Of a DNA stretch of 64,000 bases, positions 1-12,340 are shown piece by piece. Below the pieces are notes generated by a model. That model made no database searches. It was not told the origin of the DNA and saw only the letters and a program-made list of their open reading frames with translations. Within the stretch, counting starts at the first letter, position 1; each line of letters starts with the position of its first letter. The translations under genes and the position numbers were made by a program. The stretch comes from Guyanagaster necrorhizus (Eukaryota; Basidiomycota; Agaricomycetes; Agaricales; Physalacriaceae), in contig NW_025064907.1 in NCBI RefSeq assembly GCF_019112545.1, forward strand, positions 248,001-312,000, in the 5' to 3' direction.

Positions 1-129
1 AATGGCCAATTGGACTTGTTGTGATGACTAAGCCAATCCCACAGTCCTAAGTGCTAGTCTTAGTGCTCTGACTAAGCATAAATAGGGGTTAACTACTAGA
101 AAAGAGAGAAAAGAGGAAAAATCATAACA
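1..129 (-). repeat. End of an LTR (F/G type), element runs off the left edge
   Basis: These bases match the last part of the LTR at 39249-39706, including the shared stretch around GACTAAGCATAAATAGGGGTT and the terminal ATCATAACA. The sequence that follows does not resemble the internal sequence found next to the 3' LTR of element A, so this is probably the outer end of a 5' LTR whose minus-strand element lies to the left of the window. Confidence 0.75.
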
Positions 130-382
130 ATTATTATTCATCTCATGTATGATATATTAGCAGTGCTCTTGAAAATGACAATGATCTTTGAAAGCTTTGT
201 ATCCAGCCTGCCACTGCCAGAGCTATTATCATGACAACTTTTATGATCTCCAATTCTTTCTGAAGAATGAGAAAACAACAGAGGGTTATATTGTGTTTAA
301 AGAAGGTTTATACAAGAGTAATTGTCAAGTGAGTCCTCTGCACAGAGTCAACATCTTTCAAAACTCACATATCTCTGTCTTG
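130..382. other. Unassigned AT-rich flank
   Basis: No domain or repeat recognised. Together with 18318-18762 it forms the old host sequence into which the family-C LTR (now a solo LTR) was inserted. A short open frame at 188-418 starts with TTG, has no recognisable domain and is not supported as a gene. Confidence 0.5.
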
Positions 383-429
383 CAGGCTGTTAGAAACATG
401 CCAATTGATTGGGCTTAAGTGCACATGTG

Positions 430-897
430 TGTTAGACTCAAGCCACATATGATCAACTAACATATGATAAACTAACATGGCTTCATGTTTGAGCCTTCTG
501 TCAGAGTCCACTTTGTGTGTTGTTTGTTGATTTCCTGTGCTTCAAAGCATTGTGTGATTTAGCTCAAGAGTAGAATGAGAATGTATAAACTTTAGCTCAA
601 AGCTGAGGATTTACCAGCTAGAGTGAGCTCCTTAAATACTGTATAAGGTTCTGCTAATAATACTACATATTATGTATCTCTCTGTCTTTTATGCTCATTG
701 TCCTAGAGCATTGTTACCATATATAAAAGGCTGATTGCATCATCAGGCAGTGCTGTTGCATTGAGAGACAATAGCAGACTTGGCCAGTTGTGATGACTAA
801 GCCTTTTGTCCCATGATCTTAAGTGCCTGTTCTGATGCCCTGACTAAGCATGAATAGAGGTCAAAAGAGAAAGGAAAAAGAGCTGAAAATCATAACA
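430..897 (-). repeat. Element A 3' LTR
   Basis: A 468-bp LTR running from TGTTAGACTC to ATCATAACA, nearly identical to 8094-8565 apart from scattered, mostly transition differences and small indels. It contains TTAGCTCAAAGCT at 592-604, the exact reverse complement of the primer-site sequence at 8080-8092. Confidence 0.95.
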
Positions 898-900
898 TTA

Positions 901-910
901 CCTCCTCCTT
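901..910 (-). other. Element A polypurine tract
   Basis: On the minus strand this reads AAGGAGGAGG, three bases before the 3' LTR. This is the usual place and composition of the plus-strand primer of an LTR retrotransposon. Confidence 0.7.
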
Positions 911-949
911 AAGACCATCATCCTGATAGCTTAATTTAAGGATAATTCA

Positions 950-3900
950 TAGTTGTGTATTGCATCATTGGCATTGATGTGTTTTTCATTTATCCACTGG
1001 TTAGATTCTGGTCCATATCCCTTCCAGCTGATGAGATAATCCACCATGATTGTCATGCTGCTGCCTTTTGCCTTGATTTTTCATAATTTATGATTTAAAA
1101 TCTGGTCAACTTCATAATGTTCTTCATTATTGACAAGGTCTGGCAGTGGAGGAGGTGGTTGCTCTTGGTTTGGGAATGCGGGAGCAACATATGGTGTTAG
1201 CAATGTCTCATTAAAGACATCATAGATCTTTCAGATTTTGGATAAGTTCAATTTGTATGCACTGGCACTGATTTTCGCTGTAACTGAAAAGAGCCTGGTA
1301 TGCTTGTTGGCTAGCTTGCATTTGGGATGTGGAAGGTGAAGATTGGTGGTATCCAGCCAAATCTTATCATTTATGGAGTACTTATGGGCCAGCCACTGAT
1401 GTTTGTCATATTGGGTTTTCATTATTATGGCAGCTTTCTTGAGAGCTGCTTCGGTTTTTGTGTGGATCTTTGCCATCATGGTGGCAAAGTCCATCAAAGC
1501 AGGAGTGGTGGTTCAATGTCACTCCATTTGTGTGATATTGGAGTGTTGCCTATAGTTTACAAAGAATGAGGTCTTCCCTATTGCTGAATATATCTGGTTG
1601 TTGTGTTGGAAGGTGGCAAGGGCTAGCCACTCTGCTCAATTGTCTTGGCAGTAGTTAATGAACAGGTGAAGGTACTTTTCAACTTCTTGATTGGCCTGTT
1701 CTATCTGTCTGTCTGTCTGAGGATGATAGGTGGTTGAAGTATTGCACTTAATGCTTAGGAGTTGATAAAGGTTATCCAGGAATTTGGATACAAATTGGAG
1801 GCCTCTGTCTGATATGACTACTTGAGGCATGCTGTATTTTGCATAGACCTCATCTCATAGTATCTTCACCCACCCTTCTGAAGTAAGTTCAGTTGAGCAG
1901 ATGATCAGGATGATTGATTTCGAGAAGCAATTCACTATGATGATGATAGCATTATAGCTGTTACAGTCCAGTAATCTAATAATCATATCGACAGAAATAT
2001 GGATCCATGGGAATGATGGGACCATATTTAGATAGAGTGGGGCTGCTCATGCCTGTGTTGATGATTTGCCTCTTTGGCAGGTTTCACATGCTTTGACATA
2101 TATGGTGATGTTGTTTCCTATTTTGGGCCACCAGTACTCTTGCAGTACCAGTTTCTTTGTTTTGGCAATGCCAGGATGTCCAGCAGTGGCATGGTCATAG
2201 CAGGTGGTGATAATTTCACCATGTAGTTTTTGGTCTTGAGGGATGTAAATCTGGCCATTATATCGAATCAACCCTTCCTCCTTGGTCATTTCTCACTCAT
2301 GGTTGAGTGAGGGTGCCACTCATTGGTCCCATTTATGGCTGTTGCAGGTGACACTTTTAATATGCTCATGAATCTCCTCTTCTGTTAGCATTATCAGAGC
2401 TCTGAAATGCTTGGGCCACAACAATGTTACTCCCTCATTATCAGTCCCTCCTTGATTATGATCTGCCTGTTGGCTTAAGAGGTCAGCCTTTTTGTTTGCC
2501 ATGCTAGCTTTGTGATGGAGTGTGTACTGATACTGGCTGAGTTTGGTGACCCATCTAGCTTGCTGATGGTTCAGCTTTTGTGGCTGTCAGAAGTACTGCA
2601 AGTTCTGATGATCAGTTCAGATCTCAAAGGTTTCTATTGCCCTGATGAGATAATGCTGCCATTCTTCCAAGGTGAGTATAATGGCAAGGAGCTCCTTGTC
2701 ATAGATCTCATAATTTTGCTTGGTAATTGTGAGTGCTTTGGATAAGAATGTGACAGGGCATCACTTTTTGTCTTGTTCCTGAGATAGTATGGCCCTGATT
2801 GCTCTCTTGCTTGAGTCAGCCTCAACTCTAAACCTCCCCTCCTGCATGGAGATAGCCAGTATGATGTCTTCAGCTAGCCGTTGTTTTAGATCATCAGAAG
2901 CAGTTTGTTGAGAGAGACCCCACATCCAAGGAGCATTGCTAGTTAGCTGCATCATAGGTTGGATGATTTTGCTGTAGTCTCAGATGAACTGCTGATAGAA
3001 GTTGGTGAATCTGAGGAAAGACTGTAACTCTTTCTTCTTGACCAGTTCTGGCCACTTGGTTACTCCTGCTACTTTGATGGAGTCCATTCAAATACTCCCC
3101 TCACTTATGATAACCCTGAGATACTCAGTTTCAAGTACTTCGAATTTGCATTTCTCAGCCTTGAGGAATAATTTATGTTTCCTCATAAGAGCCAGTACTT
3201 GTCATACCAGCTTTCTGTGCTTCTCCTTGGTCCTTGACATAATCAGAATGTCATTGAGGTAAATAGTGACCTTTCTAGTGGTGATGAGATCCTTGAATAT
3301 ATCATTCATCATCCACTGGAATGTTGCCAGAGAATTAGTGAGTCCAAAGAACATAAATGTGGGTTCAAATAGCCCCCGGTTTGTTCTGAATGCTGCTTTC
3401 CATTCATCTCCTTCTTTGATATGAACATTATTATATCCCCACCAGACATCAAGTTTGGTGTAATATTTAGCACCTCAGAGTTTGTCCATCAGCTCTGAGA
3501 TTAGTGGGAGCAGATACTGATTCTTGATTGTTATTTCATTAAGCTTTCAATAGTCTTGAACCAGTTGAAGCTTGCTGTCTTTCTTTTTGATGAAGAAGAA
3601 TGGTGATGCCATGGGGGATTTTGAGAGCCTAATATGTCTGCTAGACAAGTTCTCATCCAAGAACTTGTCTAGCTTCTGTTGCTCATTGTTACCAAGTGGA
3701 TACATTTTACAATCCAAATTGGCATTCACATTCAGGATTAGTTTGATCACATGGTCTCATGGTTTTGGCTCCAGCAATTCATCAAAGCTTTCCTTCTCAA
3801 ATAGGTCCTTAAAATCACATGCCCACTCTGGTACCATCTCCTTGAAGGTTTTCTCCTCCCTTTATTTATTGGCTTTGGTGGCCAAATTATTGGTGTAGTG

Positions 3901-4400
3901 AACTGTATGAATGTGCAATTCTCATTGAATGTCAATGGCCAGAATTGTCTCTCCATCTTCCATTTTCTCATCCCATTGGTCCTCTGGATCTTCATCCAGA
4001 AGTTCGAATGGGATTTTCTGGCACTGGCATCTTGCAAACATGATTCGTCTGGTCTTCCAGTTAATCAATGGATTATGGTGTATTAACCAGTCATGGCCAA
4101 GAAAGATTTCCTTGGTTCTGAGTTTGGTGACTGCCAAGTTGATCTGTTCAGAATAGTCACTGATTGTGAGCCTAAGCTCCACAAATTCAGTGATCGAGCC
4201 AGTCTGATTTTTGGTCTTGTCAGCATTATAGACTGGGATTGGAGCCACAGTGGCTCAGGTTGGAAGTTTGTACTTGTTGACAAAAGCACAGTTGATAGAG
4301 CTCTCTGTACACCTGCTGTCAATCAGTGCTGTTACAGCATGGGTGGTTCAGGATGTGAGGGTTTTGATCTGAGCTTTAGTAAGTAGATCTTACCTGGTCA
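950..4400 (-). pseudogene. Element A pol remnant (protease, RT, RNase H, integrase, chromodomain)
   Basis: Read on the minus strand from high to low coordinates. The protease region near 4250-4340 has the Asp-Ser of the active site, but the third residue is Arg instead of Gly. The RT spans roughly 3760-3100; the catalytic motif at 3250-3261 reads YLND instead of YLDD. RNase H lies near 2950-2560. The H2C2 zinc finger of integrase is at about 2250-2060 (CETCQRGK visible), and the integrase core with SDRGLQFVSKF and the YHPQTDRQIEQANQE segment is at 1830-1636. A chromodomain with WKGYGPESNQWI is at about 1000-1045, which places the element among the chromoviruses. Multiple in-frame stops and frameshifts separate these pieces. 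Confidence 0.9.
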
Positions 4401-7400
4401 TCTTTGATTGTTGAATAAACTTTCACAGTCTGTGGAGTTCATCAAGCCATTCCAAAGCTTGGCATCATTTGGCCTTCTTCATTCCTTCTATCATGTTATC
4501 AATCACTTCTTTGGCTCTGGTTTTATGGACCCAATTCTTTAGTACAGCTTTTGCTGCTGCCTCATTCTTGGTGTCCTTGATCACCCTCCAAGTCCACTCA
4601 GTGTCAAATGGCTTGAGCCAGGCTTCTAGGCTCTCTGCCCCTGTTTGGCCCATAGGTGTTTGAGTTTCTTTTTGTGATTCTTCAGTGTGCAGGGCATAAG
4701 TTGATGGTATATTTGAATGCATAGTATGAATAGGCATATGAGTAATTACAGAGGTACTATCAGTCCAACTAGCAGCTGGAATTTGCACACTGTAAGCATC
4801 TTTGGCTGGCCCAGTGGAATCAGTCACTGGTCAGTCCCTTCTTTTACTTCCTCCACTTTTGTCTCCATACCAAGTCCTTCTTCCTTTTGCAATTCAGCGA
4901 TTTGGGCTCATATGTCTTCTCAAGTCTGTTTCTTCTTTGGGCAATCTTTGGCCAGGTGACCTTTCTGCCTGCAGTTGAAACATTTGCCCTCCTTCTTCAT
5001 CTGATCTATGTCTATTGGCTTCCCTGATCCAGTATATGTTGTGCCAGTCCTGGTTTTCTGTGCTCCATAGGTGGGGGCCATTGAGGATCCCAATGATTTC
5101 CCAGCAGTTTGCCCTGACTTATTTGGGGTTGGCAGGGTTGGCTTTTTAGTGTAGTCCTGCAGTGTCAATGATTCTGCTTTCTGCCTTTGTTGTTCTCTGT
5201 ACATCTTAACAATCCATTCTTTCCACTCATCATATCTGACTGGCATTAATGCTTTAACATCAATTGCAGAAATCATCATAATGTATAAGGGAGGGACTCC
5301 TCTCTTGAGGGCCTCAACCATTTGTCCATCATTTGCTATATTGTCTCATATTCTGGTGAGCTTTGCAAGGTGCTCTAGTTTATCAAAGTAATCCATAGCC
5401 ACTTTATCCCCTATTTTGTACTCCTTGATCCTTTGCTTGTGAACTTCTTGTACTGCTGGATCAATGAACTTGTCATTTAACATCTGTTTGAACACTGGCC
5501 ATGAGGAATATCAGTAGTGTTCCTGAGTTGATGATCAGAAGTTCAGAGAGATTAGGATCCACTAAGTTTTGGCTTTCTCCTCAAGATAGGAGGTGATGAA
5601 TACAACTTTGTTCATGTCTGAGCCAAGATACCCGATATACACTTTGAAGTATTGTTCACAATCAACCAGAAATTGATTGATGTCATCTGAGGCCCCTTTA
5701 AAGGGATGAGGCTTTCAAAGTAAATCAGGTTGGCATTGTAAGACAGTGGTGTTCTTGGATAGGAGGCTCATTGGATTGGGCCATTCTGAGAATGGGGGTT
5801 GGTTCCATTCATGTGGAGGTCCAGAAAATGAATGAAGAGATTGGTCATCAGCAACTGGGCTCTCCTTTGGAATGGTTTCTCTTTGGATGATCACTTCATC
5901 TTGTACTGGTTCTTTTTCTGTGCCACTTATCTCTGCTTGATCAGAGGGTGGCTGTCCACCAAGGAGTTGGCTTCCCTTGCTAGTCCATGGGTTTTGGAAC
6001 CCTTCACACTGTGATGCTGAAGAGGTCGGCTGAGATCAGGTCTTGGTGAATTGAGTTGCCACACTTCAGATTGATGGATCTGATGCTTCAGCCTGACTGT
6101 GGATTGATGGTGCCATGTAGATGGCTTGTTTTGGTGGAATAGGTGGGGATTGTGGCATTGGTTGCAGCTGAGTGCTGGATTAGTATAGGGGAATCGGCTT
6201 AAGTGGGTCCTCTGGATGCCATTGGCCATATTTCTCCCATACATACTTGGTTGCAGCATACTGTAAAATGTCTGGTTTTTCAGTAGTGTCTGCATACTTA
6301 TATTTCTGTCCTAAGGGTGTAACCCTCCAGTGGGCATCCCTCCACAAAAAGAGCATTTCCTGCTCATATAGTCCTTGGTATTCCTTCCTTCTCTCTCTTT
6401 CTATTTCCTCTCTTAATGCTTCTTTGTCTGTGTCTTCATCAATGTTTTCCATAAATCATTCAGGATTAAAAGGCCCTTTGCTGTCCTCCTCATCACTCTT
6501 ATCTCCACTGTTCTCTGCCTTGAGGAGGGAACTGATGGGTGGGTTGTAGATGGATGGTATGGCTGGTCTGAGTGTCGCTGGGGAGTTTATTGTCGACCCT
6601 AATGCTAGGCCCAGCTGTGTTCAGGTCAGGTCCAGGGTTTGTTGGTCAGATGGAGACATCTTCAAGTCTATTATAGCATGTCCTGCCATGTGCTCTTGTT
6701 CTCTCCAGTTCCTGGCTATAGAGGCTGAAGTTTTGTTGGAATCCAGGATTAAGGAACTGGTGGATGATTCAGCTTCCCAGAAACCGATAGAGGGCTCGGT
6801 TGGAGACATGGGCATTGTCAGGTATCTGGAGCCTATAGGCTTCAAGAATGGAGTCGGCATCTGAGGAGATAGTGTCTGTTCTGGCAGGGTATTAGAAGGA
6901 GAGAGGGCAATTTCCCTCTGTAGTTCAGCCCCTTCTGATGGCCTCACTCCTGGTAACAGTGCTTCTCAATCCAGCCCATGGGTCAGATTCTGAGTCAGGC
7001 TCCCTGAAGAGGGATTCTGAGGAGTCAGTTCAAAGCCCATACCAACTGGGGGAGGCTGATCCCAATCTTTCAGCCTCTTCTTATTGTTGCTGCTGCCACT
7101 CTTGTCTGTCATACTCTGCTTGTTCATATTCTCACTGAGCCTCCATCTGAACATAGTCAGCAAGCTCTTCTTAGGCTCACTGTATTTCTGCTCAGCAGGT
7201 CTGATTCTGCTGCTGCTGATGTACCACATTGTTGTAGTCAAAGGGGACTGTAAGGTCCCAATCTGAGAAAACTCACCATATGATTCTGTCCTAGGCGATT
7301 CTTCCTCTGACACTGGCCATCCCTTTCTCTGGCTGACTCCCAATGTGAAGGTTGTTATAAGGGTCTTCTGCCACAGCGATGGCGAGCTCCACATTCACAA

Positions 7401-7660
7401 AATCCTGGTGGACAGTTCTCCTATGGGGGTCATCAAGCCTCAACCTGCTAATGGATGGGCTTGACTCAGAGGTAGTATAGAGGGAATTGTGGGGGAAGTA
7501 GGAGGCTGCCAGGGATCTCAAAGCCATCCAAGCAGCATCAAGAGAGTCCTGAGCATGGTTTCCAATCTCTGAGATGATCAGAAAGGCAGAAGGGCTGAGG
7601 GTGGGAACTGGAGAGACATTACTAGAGATCTCCTCAGGCTCTTGGGTGATGTTCATTGTC
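4400..7660 (-). pseudogene. Element A gag remnant
   Basis: Gag would form the capsid and bind element RNA. A CCHC knuckle (CFNCRQKGHLAKDC) is at 4941-4982, followed by a Lys-rich tail. Upstream are long, polar, Ser/Glu/Pro-rich stretches that recur in elements F, G and E. The frame is broken many times between 4900 and 7660. The region downstream of the knuckle (4465-4827) holds an alpha-helical linker before the protease. Confidence 0.85.
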
Positions 7661-8079
7661 CAAGAGTTTTGGAACCCTGCGAGAGTAGTATCACAGTTTC
7701 TGCTAGATTGTCAAAAGGGGTATCAGAGTCCTTCTTCTTTCTGAAGGCTCCCCAGAGGCAGGTTGCTAGGCCTGGCTTTAGATACAGATCATTCTTGTGG
7801 CTGGAAGGACATTCTGACAGAGGCAGGGATGTCATGAAAAGGAAGATCTGGGGTTATGTTTCAGAGTATGGTATGGATCTGCTGAAATGCTTGATAGTGC
7901 CTGACTATTCAAGCTGCTACTGATTGTCATCCACAACAAAGGGTAATGACAGCTAGAAGACCTAGTAGCATTCTAATGATGGAAGCTATCAGTTCGAAAA
8001 AGTTGTGATTGAGGTCTGTGGTTGTTGCTGGGGGCATTCAGTTTTTCAGCACAATTGGGCTTGAGAAAGGGAAGGTGAT

Positions 8080-8092
8080 AGCTTTGAGCTAA
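8080..8092 (-). other. Element A self-priming site
   Basis: The plus strand reads AGCTTTGAGCTAA, one base from the 5' LTR (8094). It is the exact reverse complement of 592-604 in the 3' LTR; the 5' LTR counterpart (8256-8268) differs at two bases. It lacks the TGG start typical of sites that pair with a tRNA 3' end. Confidence 0.75.
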
Positions 8093-8093
8093 T

Positions 8094-8565
8094 TGTTAGA
8101 CTCAAGCCACATGTGATTAACTAACACATGATAAACTAACATGGATTTGCATTCAAGCCTTCTATCAGAGTCCACTTTGTGTGTTGTTTGTTGATTCCCT
8201 GTGCTTCAAGGCATTGTGTGATTTAGCTCAAGAGTAGAATGAGAATGTATAAACTTTAGCTCGAAGTTGGGGATTTACCAGCTAGAGCAAGCTCCTTAAA
8301 TACTGTACAAGATTCTACTAATAATACTATATACTTATTATGTATCTCTCTGTCTTTTGTGCTCATTGTCCTAGAGTGTTGTTACCATATATAAAAGGCT
8401 GATTGCATTATCAAGCAATGCTATTGCATTGAGAGACAATAGCAGACTTGGCCAGTTGTGATGACTAAGCCTTTTGTCCCATGATCTTAAGTGCCTGTTC
8501 TGATGCCCTGACTAAGCATGAATAGAGGTTGAAAGAGAAAGGAAAAAGGGCTGAAAATCATAACA
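8094..8565 (-). repeat. Element A 5' LTR
   Basis: A 472-bp copy of 430-897 with the same termini. It carries the promoter for the minus-strand gag-pol transcript; a TATTTAAGG-like box is visible upstream of the priming segment. Confidence 0.95.
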
Positions 8566-8748
8566 ATGTGAAGACTGGTGGAGTGTATAGGCATTAATGA
8601 AGCTATTGGCAATGTCACCTTTGAGTTGGAGCCCAAAGATTGGATTGACAGAATGGAGGTCTATCAGAGAAGTGAAGAGGAATATTCTTCAGGGCAGAAT
8701 CCAACAGATAAGATAGAAAGGAGCTGAAGTGAGCATAAAGTATAAATA

Positions 8749-9280
8749 TGTTATAATTTTTTCCATTTTCTTTCTTTTTTCCTTGATTTATTCAGGATTG
8801 ACTTCTATTTCTGCTTAGTCAGAGTGCCTAGACCCAGTGCTTAGGATTGTGGGAATGCTTAGTCATCAACACCATTCTGATTCTGGTCACTGCTGCAAAG
8901 CTGTGCAACAGCATAAAGACAGAGAAGCCTCTCTTATCTTTGCACAGCAGTAACAGCAGTAACAGCACAACAGCAGAACAATACTTTTTGTAGGTATCTT
9001 AGCAATGCTGGACAAAAGCACAGTATAGTGCAGCACAGACAATTAGATAGCTATATTCTTAGAACAATAAGAATTTAGTATTTAAGTAGCATAGCTCTTG
9101 CTGTAGTAACTCCAGCTTCGAGCTAAAGTTTATTCTCCACCATCTTATCTTGAGTGACTTGTAACTGCTTTGATCACACAACACCAACAACACATCAGTG
9201 GACTCTGATAGTATAATCCAAAGTGCAAGGTTCTATCAGTTTATCACATGTTATTGGTCACATGGAATTTGGGCTTAACA
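8749..9280 (+). repeat. Element B 5' LTR
   Basis: Starts TGTTATAATT and ends GGGCTTAACA; 532 bp, the same length as the 3' copy. A TATA-like TATTTAAG is at 9079-9086, and the presumed transcript start segment AGCTTCGAGCTAA is at 9114-9126. Confidence 0.95.
9079..9086 (+). promoter_or_regulatory. TATA-like box in the element B 5' LTR
   Basis: TATTTAAG lies about 30 bp upstream of the segment that can pair with the primer site, the spacing expected if transcription starts just before that segment. The 3' LTR copy keeps the same motif. Confidence 0.55.
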
Positions 9281-9281
9281 A

Positions 9282-9294
9282 TTAGCTTGAAGCT
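9282..9294 (+). other. Element B self-priming site
   Basis: TTAGCTTGAAGCT, one base after the 5' LTR. It is fully complementary to 17863-17875 in the 3' LTR and pairs with 9114-9126 in the 5' LTR with one G-U pair. No tRNA 3'-end complement is seen here. Confidence 0.75.
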
Positions 9295-9299
9295 GCCTA

Positions 9300-12200
9300 G
9301 CTTCCCTTCTTCAAGCCTAGAAGGCTAAAAGAACTGAATGCTTCACACCAATCTTTTCTTGATCTGCAGGACAAGAAATCATATGTCTTCTATCAACAGC
9401 TCTATCAATTCTGAAGTACCCCCTTTCTCTATTGAATTGCTGACTCTTCTTCTAGGAACCCTAACAACCAAGATAGTCAGGGACCATCAAATTCCAGATG
9501 TCACCCTTGAACAACTCCTTGACAGCCTCTCTGCTAATGTTTGAACCATTGAACCCAGATCTAGAGAGGGGTCTGAGGGAATGGACCAAGAAGGTCCTTT
9601 CCAAAAAGAGGAGGAGCTCTGCCTCTCCACCTATCACCTCTCAACCCCCAACTCTGACTCCACTGATGAACTGGTGGAAGAAGAGAAGACTGAGCTCAGC
9701 CAGCAGTAGAGAGATGAGCTCGATGAGCAGCACTGACAGTTGGCCAGAATCAATCAACTAACAGAATAGGGCTCTGCTCTCAAAGCCTGAGAGCACTGAA
9801 AATGGCCCCCAGACACAGAATGGGATAAAAATCTCAAAGACAATCTCTATACCTCAGATCACTGGAATAAACTAGGAGATGATCAGAATCAAAGTACCGA
9901 TACTTGATCCTCAACCACTAATGAGAGAAGCACAGATGGTCAGGAACCTCTGCCAGTCCAGAGATGAAAATGGCCTCTGGGCACAGAGTGGAATGAAGAT
10001 CCCAAGGACAATCCCTATGCAGTTGACCAATGACGTGCTTGGTAACAGCTAAGTGACTAAGAGAAGTGAATAAGGAATGAACTCTCAAACACCAACACCT
10101 AACCACTCAATACACAATCACCAAATACAGTTGAGGTCGGTTGTTTCAAGTACAATAGAAGCACTCTTGCAGTCTTAAGTAAAATCAAAGGAACAGTCAA
10201 TAAAGACAGTTATTTAACTCTATCTTGCTTTCAAAGATGCAATACTCATGAGAGTAGTTTATAGCAATGTTTAAGTATAATTAGGACTTAGAATCAATGC
10301 CAAATTGTGCTCCAAACCAACTTAGAATATTCCAAAACCCAATGAACTCCNNNNNNNNNNNNNNNNNNNNNNNNNNNNNNNNNNNNNNNNNNNNNNNNNN
10401 NNNNNNNNNNNNNNNNNNNNNNNNNNNNNNNNNNNNNNNNNNNNNNNNNNNNNNNNNNNNNNNNNNNNNNNNNNNNNNNNNNNNNNNNNNNNNNNNNNNN
10501 NNNNNNNNNNNNNNNNNNNNNNNNNNNNNNNNNNNNNNNNNNNNNNNNNNNNNNNNNNNNNNNNNNNNNNNNNNNNNNNNNNNNNNNNNNNNNNNNNNNN
10601 NNNNNNNNNNNNNNNNNNNNNNNNNNNNNNNNNNNNNNNNNNNNNNNNNNNNNNNNNNNNNNNNNNNNNNNNNNNNNNNNNNNNNNNNNNNNNNNNNNNN
10701 NNNNNNNNNNNNNNNNNNNNNNNNNNNNNNNNNNNNNNNNNNNNNNNNNNNNNNNNNNNNNNNNNNNNNNNNNNNNNNNNNNNNNNNNNNNNNNNNNNNN
10801 NNNNNNNNNNNNNNNNNNNNNNNNNNNNNNNNNNNNNNNNNNNNNNNNNNNNNNNNNNNNNNNNNNNNNNNNNNNNNNNNNNNNNNNNNNNNNNNNNNNN
10901 NNNNNNNNNNNNNNNNNNNNNNNNNNNNNNNNNNNNNNNNNNNNNNNNNNNNNNNNNNNNNNNNNNNNNNNNNNNNNNNNNNNNNNNNNNNNNNNNNNNN
11001 NNNNNNNNNNNNNNNNNNNNNNNNNNNNNNNNNNNNNNNNNNNNNNNNNNNNNNNNNNNNNNNNNNNNNNNNNNNNNNNNNNNNNNNNNNNNNNNNNNNN
11101 NNNNNNNNNNNNNNNNNNNNNNNNNNNNNNNNNNNNNNNNNNNNNNNNNNNNNNNNNNNNNNNNNNNNNNNNNNNNNNNNNNNNNNNNNNNNNNNNNNNN
11201 NNNNNNNNNNNNNNNNNNNNNNNNNNNNNNNNNNNNNNNNNNNNNNNNNNNNNNNNNNNNNNNNNNNNNNNNNNNNNNNNNNNNNNNNNNNNNNNNNNNN
11301 NNNNNNNNNNNNNNNNNNNNNNNNNNNNNNNNNNNNNNNNNNNNNAGCCATAGTCCTTTACTGGCTAATGATTCTCAGTTACTAGCATATTCTAGTGTGT
11401 TATGCAGAATTTGCAAATTATAGGGCTGGACATGTAGCCTGCATATCACCAATGGGATGATACCCCCAAAGATGGAGGAAATAGTCAGCATAGACCATGA
11501 TCCAATGAAGAAACAGGAAGTAGTGACTTTTTGTCTGACAGTGATTCTCTACCTGACTGGTACAGGATCCAGAGGCCAGCAATACTCCAGATCAGCAATC
11601 TTGCCCTTCATGGGTTCTTGCACAAGAAGCTCACCACCCTCTTCCTTAACCTGAACTTCTATAATGAATTCTGACAATATGCTGAGCAGATGGAAGAAGA
11701 AAGAGAGTGGCAGTGCTATGCCGAGACTGAAGGGGTCTGGGATCTACCCACCTGGAGGGTCTTGTACTAGAGGAATGATCCTCAGGATCAGTATCATCCT
11801 TAGAAGGAATGGAGAAAATGAAGAGAGGAAAGATACCCCCTTCATAGGTGATTGCTAGTCCAGATTCATAAACAAGAAAGGACTGGAGAGGAGGAACTGG
11901 CAGAAGGAAGGCTGATACCTGAGGAGCCAATGAGAATTACAGCTGGTTCTCAATGAGAAAGAACTATTGGTGCCAAGGATGCTCTTGGTACTACCAGAAG
12001 ATGAATACCAACCATCCTCAACAGGAACCAGCTCCAGTATAGTATTATGGCTTTCTGAGGAAAAGCTGAAATATCCAAACCTATGGAGATTTTCAATTCA
12101 GCAACTCTTTGCCAGGCAACCACCATCTGATGAAGCCAAAGACAGTGGAGCTACTCCAGCAGCCCCAAAGGCTCTAGAAGGGGATGACTCTGAGGCTATA

Positions 12201-12340
12201 GCCTAGGGTTGGACTATTCAGAATGAGCATATCATATGAAAGGGACCTCCCCCACTGGAAAGTCCTGTTGCTGATAATGGGTCTCTTCATTCATTCTCTA
12301 GCCTGCTGGAGAGTGAACCCTCAAATCTGATGCCTCCTCT
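9300..12340 (+). pseudogene. Element B gag leader region, interrupted by a sequence gap
   Basis: Polar, Ser/Glu/Pro-rich coding-like sequence with many stops, resembling the leader parts of A, E, F and G (for example the short frames at 9338-9544 and 9498-9761). Between 10351 and 11345 the bases are unknown. No recognisable domain could be named in the readable parts. Confidence 0.6.
10351..11345. other. Assembly gap (995 N)
   Basis: A continuous run of N. The open frames that appear to cross it on both strands are artefacts of unknown bases. Confidence 0.99.

Larger units (their letters stand above)
430..8565 (-). mobile_element. Element A: complete, decayed Ty3/Gypsy chromovirus
   Basis: The element is 8,136 bp, bounded by LTRs at 430-897 and 8094-8565 and by the exact 5-bp duplication ATGTG (425-429 and 8566-8570). 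Its order on the minus strand is 5' LTR, primer site, gag with a CCHC knuckle, protease, reverse transcriptase, RNase H, integrase, chromodomain, polypurine tract, 3' LTR. It sits inside the solo LTR of family C. All reading frames are broken by stops, so it cannot make its own proteins. Confidence 0.95.

Noticed and set aside
10281..11385. Long open frames on both strands across 10.3-11.4 kb
   Set aside because: They consist of the N gap translated as unknown residues.
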